From the NCBI GenBank assembly GCA_022539475.1, contig VCMS01000272.1:1-64000 (forward strand): DNA of 64,000 nt, written 5' to 3'. The stretch comes from Gracilaria domingensis (taxonomy: Eukaryota; Rhodophyta; Florideophyceae; Gracilariales; Gracilariaceae). The notes below the pieces were generated by a model. That model did not search any database, was not told the origin of the DNA, and was given only the letters and a program-made list of their open reading frames with translations. The position numbers and the translations under genes are program-made. Shown piece after piece: positions 33,071 through 45,832 of the stretch. Position 1 is the first letter of the stretch. The number at the start of each line of letters is the position of its first letter.

Positions 33071-34005
33071 CTTTCGTCACTTCCATCTGTTTTTCTGTAC
33101 TCGCTCGTTCTTGCACGAATCGCTGGAGACCTGTGCAATGCTATTGGAGTTTCTGAATGTTGATGGTACGTTTGTTAGATAGCGCCGTCAGGCGAAAGAG
33201 TCCTATAGGCGGGATCCGAGTAAGTTCGTAAGCGGTGCGTGTAGTCCCGTGATCCGGTCGGGTATAAGTGTAACGCGCGAAAACGAACGCCAGCACCCGG
33301 CGGTCGTAAGAAAACTGGGCGGTTCGGAGTATCCGGCGCGGTCGAGATACGCGCGTTCAGTCCGAACAGCCTGTAAACATAGTAGTTGTCTCGCACGGTG
33401 TGGTATCGCAGGTCTGCTTTAGCGAACTAGTAGTTTGGGACGGTGGTGCTTACTCTTTACTAGATGTGTGCACGGGAAGAGCGGAGGTGCATAAGTAGGA
33501 CCTCGACGCTGTAACGCACGCCTACAGTCCGGATCGGCACCCTGCTTACGTGGCGAAAACACCCAGAGGTGGAGCGGGTGCCATCTATCTACAACTATGC
33601 TACGTGTAGCTCCTATCGTACAAGTCCGCACGGCGTACCATCTCCGCACACGTGGGACACCTCGCATATCGTGCCGGCCTCTGACAAACCGCTTTTTACC
33701 TGCCACACCGGTCGGATCACCCATAGCAAAATATTGACCTCACTATACTACAGCGTGCGCGAACGACGTCTGATATTTTTACAGTTTCCTGTGATGCTGA
33801 ACAAAACACGAGGCGTTCGGCGGTGTACGTTTCATTCCAAGAAAGGCGGTTACCGGAGCGACCATCATTCGGTGGAAGAAAACGGCTTTGTTCAGTGCAC
33901 TTTGCACAACCGGTAGTAAGTCTGGTGATACGATAAAATCTATTTGCTGTCCAGACTTAAGTGCTCAACATGTTCGCAAGACTTCTCGACCTAGTCGTTC
34001 GACTG
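33071..34005. other. Unassigned segment between two LTRs
   Basis: About 0.93 kb between element A and the inverted LTR. Frames of up to 115 codons exist (33569-33916 plus; 33419-33724 minus), but they overlap antisense and show no motif. It may be part of the internal region of the retroelement that owned the inverted LTR. Confidence 0.35.
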
Positions 34006-35050
34006 TGTAGAGCAAACGCGGGGACGGGAAAGACACACAGGACGTCCTAGGTCCTGCTCCCTGAGTGGATGTAAGCTCGGCGGAAGAGCCCCTATTGGCA
34101 CCAAATGCCTGGTCCAAAAGCCAGTAGTGCGCTGAGATAGAACCAACAGAGTGAGATTGAGAAGTTGGGCCCGTGAGGAAAACCCGGAAGAGCGGGGTGA
34201 AACAACAAAAAAAAACCAAAAGAATGGGCTAGAGACTCCGAGATGAGGCGTAGCCCGAAGGAGAGAAGTAAAAGATAAATCCAGGACAGGGGAGCCAAGG
34301 GCCGTGCGCAAGCAGACAACAGGCATGGTAGACCAGGAAAAACAAAAATAAAGCAAGAAAAATAACCAAATACTGGGTCGGAAATCTGTCCTGCAATCAG
34401 GAATAAGAAACAAACAAAACATCAACCCTCAATGGGTATGCAGAGATCCTAAAGCGTCTCAAGGGGAATATGCACACTTAAACCTCCTCTTGACGTGACC
34501 CTCTAGATTGAGTAATACACCAGCAAGGGCAGTAGTGTCTAGCGCCTACACTCAAGAAGAGTTCTAACGAGTTAAGACGAGTCTGAAGTGTTCCCACTTC
34601 CGAGTGGCAGTTATCTAAGCGAGACTTGGTTAAGTTTTACTCTGGGAGGTGCGACGGCAACTCCGCGGGCCTCAGTAGTCGATAGGATAAATTATCCTAA
34701 ATAATTAAAGTAGTTCCCACTCGACAAGGGTTGTACAAGTGCACAAACTAACTGTCAGTGTGTGCCATAATTAACTAATTAAAACTACTAATTTCCACTC
34801 ACTGGAGTCTACTCATAAACACTCACACGTGTCCATACCCTCTCCAAGGGTACACGTTATCTCTCATCCACCCACCGGTGGTCTTACCCCAGAGGGGGTG
34901 CAGGGTATGGTTACGTCTGCCCGGGGTGGGGTAAGGCTTAAGGGTGCCCGGGGGCATTTAAGTCTTGTACTTCCCCGGGCACATATAGGACGTATGTGTG
35001 CCCGGTGGTCATACTGAGTACAAGAATGCTAGTATTCTCCAGGGACAAAT
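34006..35050 (-). repeat. Inverted LTR of the same Gypsy family
   Basis: Read on the minus strand it matches the LTRs of elements A and B: ACACTGACAGTTAG, CTGCCACTCGGAAG, GAGGGTCACGTCAAGAGG, and a GTTTGCTCTACA end at 34006. The outer end on the right is not clear and is placed near 35050. It is either a solo LTR or the remains of a third copy. Its neighbours are element A on the left and an Ulp1-type remnant on the right. Confidence 0.7.
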
Positions 35051-35172
35051 CCCGATATCCAATTAGGTGTCTAATGTAGATATAATCTCGCACTAGAGAG
35101 TCGGAGCACTTTTAAAATATACTTTTAAACACAAAACGTCAATATGAGAAAGATAAAGCCCAGTATTTCAAG

Positions 35173-36507
35173 CTAAGTCGCTAAGATTCCTCCTATCACC
35201 ACCCTCGCGTTTTCCAAAATGATTGCAATAGAACTGGTTTGATTCATTTTGAACAAGTCCTCCAAGGTCGGAAACGGTTTTCCCACGAGCAGTGCCCGAG
35301 CATAGAGACATACAAGGACACCATAATTCGTTGTGTTAGAAGCCGGCTGCTGTAGTAGATTTAGTTCCTTATAGAACTGTTCCGAACTGATTTCCTTCCA
35401 AGATCTGTGATCCCCATGCTTTTGATAATAAAACGCAGTAATGTTCTCCAAAGCGTACGAGATTGTTGAAGAAATTTCCGTGCTTCCGAGAGCTGATGAA
35501 CTGACTGTGTACGGGTCAAGAAGAACAAAATTGCGTGTTTTGACTTCAACGTGACACAGGATCCAGTGTGATTCACGAACATGAACAGGCCAAATCAATG
35601 CGTCGATATCATGTACCTCTAAACCGTGCATCCATTTCCTCGATTCCTGCGCAGCCTTATCTCTTCGAAGACCAAGAATTGTAAATCAAGATAAAAGAAG
35701 AAATCTTAGATCTTGCTCGTGGGTTCCTGTTCTCATCATTTTGAGAATGAATGATTCGATAACTGCATCTGTGAGCCATTGATTAGGTAGCAGCGACTTG
35801 AAGTTGATACGAAGTAAACCGTTCTCTCCTTGTGTGACCATAATATCTCTGGGATGTTTGCGACGTTCTTCATTTTGGATAATTTTGAGGACTGTATCGT
35901 ATGCATTCTGATACTCTAAAGACATTCCAATGAGTTGTGCTGGATTTACATACCCAATTCGTATCTTTCGCCATATCGAAGAAGAAAAATCTTGAATTGT
36001 TTCAGAATCTCCGTCTTCATAAAGAACATCAACCTCACATCTATTTTCAGTATGTGGAACCCGACGAATTTGTTCTCGATACCACTGAAGATCCAAATGC
36101 CAAAACATTTCAACTTCGCATCCCTTCGGTAAATCATGGATATCAGAACGCTGAAATGCAGTGTTTGTAGCGTGCTTTTCTTTCTGATTCCCTTTCGCAC
36201 AGAAAAGAGGAATAATTTGTCTTGCCCGTTGTATAGCACTTAGTCCTTCAATATTATTTGGCAAGGAGTTCTTCTTTTTGTCCTACTTCGACGGTTCTTG
36301 AACACTTTCAGAGATAACTGCAGTTTCATTTCTTCTCTTCCAGGTTTGTGCGGGCTGAACCATTTTCAAAAGGCTAGGTATGGGAAAACCTTCCTGACGG
36401 TGCTTAGCTATAAAATGCTGTTTTACATTGAAGAGGTTCTTCTGTACCTTCAATTCCGTACAATGAGGACAAGCATATCCCTTGAAGTCTGAAACATTTT
36501 TGCACAT
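35173..36507 (-). pseudogene. Ulp1-type (C48) cysteine protease, transposon-associated, broken
   Basis: One reading frame on the minus strand, interrupted by TAG at 36283 and TGA at 35686. It starts with a possible C2H2/BED-type zinc site (CPHCTELKVQKNLFNVKQHF then KH). The Ulp1 core follows: SLLPNQWLTDAVIESF, then PVHVRESHWILCHV with the catalytic His, LLDPY with the Asp, and NTTNYGVLVCLYA. In active Ulp1 proteases the last block is DCG with the nucleophilic Cys; here it reads NYG, so the enzyme would be dead. AAT TAT against an expected GAT TGT needs two G-to-A transitions. Such proteases normally cleave SUMO-like modifiers and are carried by several large DNA transposon groups. The element it belonged to was not identified. 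Confidence 0.7.
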
Positions 36508-36614
36508 ATCGGTAATGGTAGGGAAGTACCCAGAAGTAAATTACAGCATTCTTGACCCTTTTCTCTCTTTCTTCTCATCGACCGTGTATTGCCGGAAAAT
36601 AAGCTGTTCATATT

Positions 36615-37106
36615 TTATCTCTTCCAGTCGAGTCTCTTCTTCAGAGTCTTCACAACTCCGGAAATTTTTGGAATTGTACTCGATCTGTGCAAGGGCCGGG
36701 AGGGCGATGGTTCCGGTTGATTATCCTTATCTACAGAATGCCTCTCAGTTTCAATCGTGGTTGAACTGGATTCAAGTCTGGACCCAGTCTTCAAACATTG
36801 CACACGATCGGCATATTCAAGTTTTCGTATCTGTCCAAACTTGGTCACAATCTCTCTGATACCACCGAAGAAAGCATCTTCATTATTAAAAGTTGCATTG
36901 TGCGCAATATCAGCAGTAAATGAATTTAGCAACGCTCCTAAGTCATGAATCACAGACCCAGATTCCAAACCACGTTGAGTAGACAAAATGTTCTCTGCAA
37001 CTCTCGTATAAATATATCTCACCATTGCGAATGTCTTTGATCGTCCTTTTTCGTTGCAGACGACGGGAAATTTGTTGTGTGATATCTGATTGTTCCCATT
37101 TCGCAT
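36615..37106 (-). pseudogene. Unknown upstream part of the Ulp1-type element
   Basis: A frame of about 163 codons just upstream of the protease remnant on the same strand, in a different frame. It looks protein-like (GRSKTFAMVRYIYTRVAENI, FFGGIREIVTKFGQIRKLEY) with a Ser/Pro-rich basic end. No family recognised. Probably the N-terminal region of the same transposon protein or a neighbour gene. Confidence 0.4.
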
Positions 37107-37242
37107 TCTACATTGTGACTGCCAATCCGTTAAATCTGAAACATTGGTACTATCATTTGAATATTGAACAGAACCGTTCAGAGTATCAAATGTTCTGATA
37201 TTCGTTTCGTCTCCGTCTCGACACGTGACGTGCGGAGATATC

Positions 37243-38258
37243 TGTAGAGCAAAACCCTGCGGTAAACGCTATGGGGAATCTCCACTAGGATGTCCGAGTT
37301 CTACTCTCTATGAGAGATAGGGTCAGCAGAAGAGCCCTCTGTCCGTACTCGAGTGCACTGACAAGCTGGGTGTAAGACCGGAGACGGTGACTGGCTATAA
37401 CCACAGAGGTGGAATGCAAAGAACGGTGCAGATCCAGGGATGGAGTGTGATTCGAACCTGAACAAAGGGAAGAAAAAGGGGACCGTGTAAACGGGGGAAA
37501 GCTCACGGTAGAAACCACCGGAGCGGAGCTACGGACCGTGCCAACCGGCGGGAACAGGTCCGACAGCGGAGCGACGCACTCAAAGGCGCCAAAAGTAAAT
37601 CAATACTGGGGCGGAAGCGATCTCTGAACCAGGTGAACAAGTGTAAACAGCAAGACTCAACAGAGTGACAAAAACAAGAATCAACAACAAAAACAAAACA
37701 AGAAACAACAAAAGACAACCGACACAACGGTAAAGACAATCAAAGATCCAGAGATGGCGAGACAAGTGCTTCCTTAGTGATCCTGAGGGGTAGTAGTGCC
37801 GATACTAGTCGTGGGCACTCTCCAGATGGAGTCGTAGACCTACGTAGGCAGCAAGCTACTATACACCGATCCTGAACAGGATTCGACTTGAGTGTCGACT
37901 CAGTTGTCCATTTACTTGGAGGCTCAAGGGTGAGATCACCCGAGCATATATACTATTACTATGTCTACGGTGCACACTTCCCGAGGGTTCTACACGTTGA
38001 CAACCCACTGTCAGGGGGTGGGGTAATTCCCAGCCAACGTGGCACAACTATCTGCAGGCCAACCTCCACACGTGGCCAACTATCCCACTTACTATACACT
38101 TCCTACAGAGGATTCACCTATCAAGGCTCCGTTAAAACCCTCCAAAAATTGCCCAAAATTAAAGGGAGTTTTCATAACTTCGCCACGTCACCGGCCATCG
38201 GTACCATCTCATTATGAGCGCCATGATGCATCTGATAGCCGAAAGCCGTTGCTCCACA
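37243..38258 (-). repeat. 3' LTR of element B (1,016 bp)
   Basis: On the minus strand it begins TGTGGAGCAAC at 38258 and ends GGTTTTGCTCTACA at 37243, with the family blocks CCCCTGACAGTGGG and CCGCCCCAGTATTG inside. A purine tract, read on minus as AAGGAGGAAGAGA, precedes it at 38259-38272. The flanking 5 bp on the outside are ATATC. Confidence 0.8.
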
Positions 38259-38333
38259 TCTCTTCCTCCTTAAATTCGAGCGCGAGCGCAAGCGCGAGCG
38301 CGACGGCGAAGTACCGACATCGGGAGTATAAAT

Positions 38334-40394
38334 ATGACGTCCCCTCAGGGTTCCACCGACCACTCGGTTCTTCCACGCAAGCGGCTTTCGCCTCCGACTT
38401 CGGATACAACTACTCCTTCTCCTCCAATACCTCGGCGTTCGCTACCAGTACCTACTGATCCTTCTTCTCCTTCGACAGGAATGAATCAGAACCCGTTTCA
38501 TACCAACCCGCTCCCGGGGAACTCGTCGTCAGCTCCGCAAGCGGCTTCTGAGGTGCCCTCGGGCAGCGCTTCCCAACAAGAACAGCTTTCTCAGAGTCTT
38601 CCACAGTACTTTGGTGGCTTCCAATCAGCTCCTCTCCCTCAGGGGAGTCCGTACGGCGGTCTGTTCGCTCAAACCTACCCGGGGTACAACCATCCAGGTT
38701 TCCTGCATCCTCAACCTCCGGCTCAACTCATCCTGCAAGCGGTAGCTCCCTTCAACTTCTATGAAGCTTATCCCCATCCGAGTGCACCTCTTCCGATACC
38801 TCCGGCTCCTCCCTTAGCTTCGGTGCAACAGCCATACGACACAAACGCCACTGCCTGGAATGCCGAGAAGGCCGTACCGTTGACGGTGAATCCTCGTGGG
38901 TTGATTAGTATAGATTCCCTTGTGAACCGGGATACCCGACTTGAGGGGTTGATCTTTTCTCGCGCTCCGTGGTTTCACCCGACAGCGGTAGCAGATGATG
39001 CTCTCATCGATTCCTATGCCGTGAACGGAATACTCCCAGGTGGGCTTCCTCGAGATGCGGTGCGCTCTCGCGAGTGGCAGAACCGCATAGCAGTGGAGCC
39101 GCATTTGCTTCGTTGCGATCGCAGACAGTCCCTTGACCACGCACGTGGGGATATGGCGCGACTCGCTTACTCTAGAGTTGGGAGATTGCGATATGACCAT
39201 GCGATTCCGGCCGAGTATAACTTCGACGTCTCACACCACCGTATCTACGGTGAGGTTTCTTATGGTAACGCCTTGGCGGAATTTCCTGAATCGGAGCATC
39301 GATACCACTTCTGCGAGGTTGATCCTGATATTCTCCTATGGAGTCTTCCCTTGCTCAGGGCGGAGTTCCGATACCTCTCTAGGAGTAAGAGACACAGCAA
39401 AGATCTCTATGACTTCGAGAGACGAGTCCGGTTCGAACGGAATGCGCGCTCCCGTCGGGGACTCGTAGTGCCGTATCCAAACTTGGAAGTTGATCGTTTG
39501 CGCTTCGATGCCTTGCCCTTCCGATACGTGGGCCTTCCATCCTGGTGGAGCCGTGTAGAGGTCCCCGCGGGGTGTTTCGCTGGACTCCCGCCGAGTATCT
39601 ACTACATCGGTTCGCGGTTGATAGACAATCCCAACTCGGGCTATTGGTCTTTGGTTTTTGCCGAGTGGGCTGCCCGCGTCGCGGTTCACCTCCTATGGGA
39701 TGTCTATGACCATTACCGTTTGTGGTATCTTCCTGCAAATCTGAGGTGGCTACTTCGAAGGATTGATCTCGTTACCCTCTTGGGTTCCAAGGCTAACCAG
39801 AAAGAGGTTGGGGAATTGTTGGATGTCATCGACAGGGTCGATTGGGACCGAGTTCTGGTAGCTTGGCAGCCTGAAAGGCGACAGCGTTTCCGCGACCGAT
39901 GACCGGGGCGAATTTCCACCCGTTCCGGGGTCTGGGTGTACTACAACCCGTGGGAGCGACAGTTCATCTCCGAAGAGCAAGCGACTGCAATGGCGGCTAT
40001 GCCCCGCGCAATGCCGGTATGTCACTCAGTAGGGTTCGTGTTCCCCGAGGATTACGCCGTTCCGTCGGATGCACCTGATCCAATGTTGGACAATGATGAG
40101 ATTGCCACCGTAGCCGGGCCCGCACAGCTGACGGGAGTTCAGTACTCGGATCCTAACGCGACAGCGGTCCCAACAGATGGCGCTCAAGCCCCTTCGGGAT
40201 GGTCTTTGCTTGCTCCCACTGCTCAGCCTGCCAATTGGGCTGGGACTGTGGCTTCTCTTCGTGCTGACCTCCAGGTTCATGTCATTCCGATCCCACCGGG
40301 AGTGAACACCGTTGCGGGGCTCGCGGCTCTCGCAAGCGAGTACTTCGCACAGAATCCCAACACGGGAAACGGTGCTCCCTCCACTGGCGGATAG
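38334..40394 (+). pseudogene. Antisense reading frame of element B (unknown protein)
   Basis: This sequence starts at ATG 38334, just inside the 3' LTR boundary, with TATAAAT only a few bases before it. Roughly the first 180 residues are Pro, Ser and Gln rich. A globular part follows with conserved-looking blocks shared with element A (HRIYGEVSYGNALAEFPESE, RRGLVVPYPNLEVDRLR, PPSIYYIGSRLIDNPNSGYW). The tail begins VYYNPWERQF and ends NGAPSTGG. It runs opposite to pol and converges on the chromodomain. No known gag, envelope or other domain is recognised. Fossil; it looks interrupted at about one place. Confidence 0.65.
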
Positions 40395-40778
40395 ACCCTC
40401 ATGAGGTCTTCCTCCAATCTTAGAGTGTCTTGTGATAGTTTCCAATTAAAGCCAGCTAGTGGCAAATTTTCCCTTACCCTCGTCGAGGTATGCTTCTCGG
40501 CGACGAGCTTCTTCTTCGTCCTTCTCCTTCAGCAGGATCTGCCTTCTTCCACTTCTCTTCCAGTTACTTGCCATATATTGCAGATATCTTTATTTCTTTT
40601 CAGGCAGTTTCTACTTCTCCGTAATACGGAAGTATCCCGATAATTCGGTAGTTCTACTACATCTCTCCTATGATACAGACGATCTCTTCCTACTCTTCTT
40701 CTTCTCTTCCCAGCGTATGACTTCTTTCTTCCAACCGCAAGGCAGGCACGGGTACAGTAGAGCACACCGATAAGCGGG

Positions 40779-41159
40779 CTACCCGACCATCGCGTTATTT
40801 AATGTTGGAGGCAATGGCGTCCGAGTACGGCGGTGATACGACATGACGTTGGACCTAGGAAGGTGTTCAAATGGCTCCCAAGTGTCCTCGTCAGGGGGAT
40901 AGCCGTACCAACGGACTCTATACAGTAGTTTCCCTTCGGGGCTTTCCTCGTGTTTCACGATACGATCTACCACGAATTCTTGTGAGTACACGCCATCTCT
41001 GGCTTCTTCCTTGTCCTTTCCCGGCATCAGGGAGTGACAATTAGCGAAAACCAAGCAGGGTAGTAGTTCCTCCCGGTTTCGAACCGGTTCTCGGGGCGGA
41101 GGATAAGTGAACTGTCGTGTCCTCCAGCCGTCGCGACGGAGTGTGCTAACTACCGACAC
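40779..41159 (-). pseudogene. Chromodomain at the pol end of element B
   Basis: YSQEFVVDRIVKHEE, LLYRVRWYGYPPDEDTWEP and FEHLPRSNVMSYHRR give the aromatic cage and W-E-P block of a chromodomain, as in chromoviral integrases. It is the downstream end of the pol polyprotein on the minus strand, with a long linker (about 41744-42490) before it. Part of a broken element. Confidence 0.8.
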
Positions 41160-41743
41160 GGGCGTCCAATTGCCTCACAAGTGAGCTCAATCGAAAGCTC
41201 TTGATCTCCGGTTTCCGGCAAACTCTTTTCTATCCCAGACGCGCAACTAATCGACGAACAGTCGCGTCCGTGAAGCGGCAACACCTTCACTTTCGTTGCG
41301 GAAGAGCCGTTGTGACGGAAAAGTGGCGTACCGCACTCCCTTCGCAGGGCTGCGGAACGTCGGGCCATGGCGCATGACCTGCAATGCAATCCATTTTCAT
41401 TGGATATTTGGGCGCACCCGGGCGCGCGTGTGCGCTACACGTCCAGTGAACGGTATCTACAGTGCCAGGTCCCCCGGCCGGCGGTTGCGAAGCGGCGTGC
41501 ACTACCCTCCAGCAATGGCGTATGCTTACAGCAGGTAATCTCGAATCTCCCGCCGTCGGGCTGCACATGCATACCGTATGTGGTACCGTTCACCGTGCTT
41601 ACGGGTCCTGCACCTCGACATGTTCCGTATGTTCCAGCGTACCCTTCAGGGGACTTGGCCACTTCCTCCTTCAGGCTTTCCAGTACAATCCACAAGGATT
41701 CTTCTTTCCTTCCTCCTCCGGCTACGGGCTGTTCCCAGGTGGG

Positions 41744-44700
41744 CTATGCATCGATCTCCATGTCGCCTTGTCCCACAAACGGGTCGGCAGAGACAGTGCG
41801 TTCGCGCGAGCGAGAAACAGTATGCTCCAACGACTTACATTGCATCCCAACGGGGCCACTAACTTTCTTAGCTGTAGCACTCCCTGCGAGGGATTCTTCA
41901 CTTCTTCTGATTTCATTCCTCGCCGAGATCTCGGATGTACGCAACTCAGCGCCAGCGCGACCATTCTCAGCGGGGGATTCTGTCTCACTCTGAGATTCAA
42001 CACCTTGGTCAGGTCCAACGGACGCCGGAGCAACCGGAGCGCGATTTACACTGTCTTCCCTCTCCTTAGGGTGCGCTACGGCTTCCGTATTTGGCGCCAA
42101 TGCCGTAGACGGGCGGTGAATCTTATTCAACTCAGTAGAGAGTGTAGGTGTAACCCGTGAGAGTCCGGGGTTATCCTTGAGCAACTCTGTTGCACTAGGC
42201 AATTCAGAGAGACCGCGTTGCGGGTGGGTCAAAACCGATGGGCGGTTCGCAGTAGCACCCGGTTGTTTGGTCTCCTTGTGCGGCGGTGAGCCCTTTCCGG
42301 TACTCGGCCTTGCGATAACTTCCTGGTTAGGGCTTGGGGCGCGATACATTCGATCTCGCGATACCCGCTCGTGCTGATTATCGATATCGAGCACGACGGT
42401 CGTCTCCTGTACGGATACTACACGATAGGGGCTACTGGCAATCGGAGAGAGCTTATGCCGCTTCTTTTTCTCAGGATTAAAGTACTACTTCCTGAGAAAC
42501 ACGTACTCACCAGCCCGCAGTTGCGGTAGCGGCCTGCGAATTCGACTATCGAAGTTGCGCTTGTAAGCGAGTTGAGCCTTCTCCATAGAGCGTTTAGCAA
42601 TAGGCACCATCATGGTTGACCATTTCTTCCACGCGTCGCGATATAACCTCGGTGTCGAGTATTCGTTCATAGTTGGCTGTGCCTCAATAGCAAGTGGAGG
42701 CGGTCTCCTTGACAGGTCCAACTAGAAAGGGGACAAAGACGTAACCCGATGTACCTGGGTATTATACGCATATGTGATTGCGTCAGTGTACAGATCCCAA
42801 GTCTTGGGGTGTTCCGCAACGTAGGATCCCAGTGCGCCAAGAATGGTTCGGTTAAATTTCTCTGCTTGACCATTATTTTGGGGATGATACCTTGTTGTAA
42901 ACAGATTCCTAATATCCAGGATGCGACACACGTCTTGAAAGAACTTCGACGTAAACCGAGAGCCGTTGTCGGGGAGTAAGTGTACCGGTGGTCCATAGAC
43001 AAAGACCCAGTGGGTAACAAACGCCTGAGCCACAGTGGCAGCAGTTATCCGCTTAAGCGGCACAGTCCGTACCAGCTTCGAGAAGCGATCGGTAATTAGC
43101 AGGAGGCATTGATTCCCTTGCGAGGTTTTGATCAATTCGCCTAAAATATCAATGGTGACAGACTCCAACGGCGCCCTTGCGGGGAATAACTTTAACTTCT
43201 TGGAGTGCTTTCTCAATTTGATGTCGTTCTTGGCACATTCCTGACAGGATCGGCGGACTTCATAACAGTCAAATGCCATTGCCGGCCAGTAAAAACCCTT
43301 TCTCAGTGTGAGATACAACTTCCTTCCTCTCGGATGGGCTCCCAACTTCACGTAGTGAGAGAGATGAAGAACGCGACTCTGCAAGGAGTGCGGCACCACT
43401 ATTTGTGGCTTCATTGACACCTTTCTTACCAGGTAGCCTTGATTTTTCACCTGAAAAGGTAAGTGGTATCCACCGTTCAGACCGGCTGATACCTGGGTAC
43501 AGAAGGGATCCGTCTGTTGTTCCCGTATCATCTCCTCAGACGTGATGGGTATAAATGACCCAGCACCCAGTTCGGCGATTCGTGTGGCGAGACTGTCGTC
43601 ACAGGCGCCATCCGACAGGATTTCAGTACTCCCATCGAGGTCACCAACCACAAAGCATGGGATATCAGCGTCCTCAGTAGGCTTTGCTTCAGCTGCTGTG
43701 ACCAAACGGGATAGTGCGTCTGCCTGGAAGTTGAGAGAGCGGTTCTTGTACACGACTTCGAAGTAAAATTCCGACAGTCGGAGTCTCCAACGCATCAAGC
43801 GTCTCGATGGTTCGGTGATTTCCATGAGCCAACGGAGGCACTTGTGGTCAGTGTCCACCCTAAAGTGAGTTCCCATCAAATATGGTCTGAGAGTAGACAA
43901 TGCCCATATCACGGCAAGACATTCCTTCTCGGGCACCGAGTAGTTCCGTTCGTTGACGTTGAGCGATCTCGACCAGTGCCCAATAGGGTGTCGTTTCCCG
44001 GTTTCGTCGGTTGAAACAAAGCACACCCAACCTGGTTCGCACTAGCGTCGGTATCGACTTCATAGGGTAACCCAGGTTTGGGGAGAGCCAAAATTGGAGG
44101 TGACGTTACGGCGTCGACCAATGCCGTAAGAGCGGAGACCTCTGCACCTCCAGAAGGGTCCAATTCAACAGGTTTTCCTTTCGTAAGGAGCTTATTCAAT
44201 GGTGAAGCAATGTCCGCAAAGTTCGGAACGAAACGTCTGTAGAAGTTACACGTCTGTAGACGTTACACAGTCCTAAGAAGGATCGCAACTCTGTTTGAGT
44301 CCTTGGGTACTTAGCCTCTTTCAGGGATTTGACCCGTACCTCATCGACTGAGAGTTTTCCGGGACGGATGATGTGACCCAGATACTTAACCGATTCGGTG
44401 AAGAACTCGCACTTCTTGAGTTTCAGTGTGATTCCTGCATCACGCAGTACTCTCATGAAATCCCGAACATGGGCTGGATGGTCATCCAGATTAATGGAAA
44501 AAACGACGATATCGTCCAGGTACACCAAACATGCGGTCCACTTAAATCGTGCCAACAGGATATCAACCGCACGCTGGAAAGTAGCGGGTGCATTAGTTAA
44601 CTCAAAGGGCATTCTCCGGAAACGGTATAGGCCTTGATGGCAGACGAATGCTGTCTTGTCCCGGTCTTTCTCCCTGATGGGAACCTGCCAATATCCCCAG

Positions 44701-45832
44701 TTAGCATCAAGGGTGGTAAATACGTTTGCGCTCCCCAGAGAGTCGATATATTCGTCCATCCGAGGTATCGGATATACATCTTTCATTGTAACCGCGTTCA
44801 ACTTTCGCTAATCCATACAGAATCTCCAAGATCTATCCGGTTTCGGAACTAGCACTACAGGTGATGCCCAAGGGGATTGAGCGGCCTCAATTACGCCAGC
44901 CCTCAACATCTTCTTGATTTGAGGTTTCTCTTCTTCGCGAGCTTTCGGTCCGGCCTGATAGGGATGTTGCGCGATAGGCCGAGTATTCGGAAGCAGGTCG
45001 ATACAGTGTTCAGTTACTCCAATCGTTTCTAGGGTGCCGTCCTACATGGGAGTGAACTCACGCAAAATCTCAGGTAACTTCTCCCGATGAGATTCTGGTA
45101 CATGCTCCAGATCTAACTTCATTAATTCCTCAACAGAATCCTTAAAATCACTGCTAGGCGGTACAAAGCTAACCTCCAAAGGTTTCAGATTGTCTTCATC
45201 CGAGTTATTTTGGGTTTCATCCGTGTCTACGGCTTCACTAACTTCCAATTCGGCGCTTTCTTCCTTTTCTTTAAGGTCTGACACTCCGAGAACCTTTGAA
45301 ATAGAGATATTCGTTAGGACGACCGCAGTCTGGTGTGGCAGCACTGTACCAATCACTTGGTTCTTTACCAGCCACTGAGCGGACTTTCCAAAGTTGGCGA
45401 CCATAACCTTGAAGGGTTGATCTAGTTGGATAGTTACTACTCCATTTGCAAGAGCGATTTGGCGCTGTTCATATAAAACCGGCAGCGGTTGTACTGTGTG
45501 GAGGCTCCATTGTTTGGTGCTGACATCGACCCATATCTGGGATTCTGGTGATAGGAGCTAAGTACGGAACTCTGGAACTTACTCTTTGTCAAGAACTTGC
45601 ATTGCGTTCTTGAGAATGTCTTGTTCAGCTGTCTCAAGTTGCAAGGGAAAAGCAATGTTCTGCACAGCGGTGTCTTTAATATCCATTTCTGGACTTGTGG
45701 ATCGTTATGTGTAACAATATCCTTGTCCGGCAGATCAACCACGCGTGGCTTTTTGCCAGCAAGAAGCGACTGTAGATTTCGGTGATAGGACCATAGTGTG
45801 GCTTCATCGTTGTTCGGGAAGGAAGTCAACAT
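41744..45832 (-). pseudogene. pol of element B: protease region, RT, RNase H, integrase, linker
   Basis: Ty3/Gypsy order on the minus strand. The protease-RT linker is at 45042-45832. RT at about 44200-45000 has LDANWGYWQVPI, RMPFELTNAPATFQ and the catalytic YLDDIVVFS. RNase H near 43700-44150 has VDTDASANQVGCALF and ERNYSVPEKECLAVIWAL. The integrase has a zinc-binding His/Cys part (HLSHYVKLGAHP, CQECAKND) and a core with DILGELIK, LLPDNGSRFTS and YHPQNNGQAEKFNRT. A C-terminal module and Ser/Pro-rich linker follow. Broken in several places; treated as a fossil. Confidence 0.85.

Noticed and set aside
32646-34425. Frames of 145-178 codons inside the LTRs (32646-33182 plus, 33991-34425 minus)
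   Set aside because: They fall within LTR sequence, show low-complexity Phe/Leu/Ser translation from pyrimidine-rich DNA, and have no known motif.
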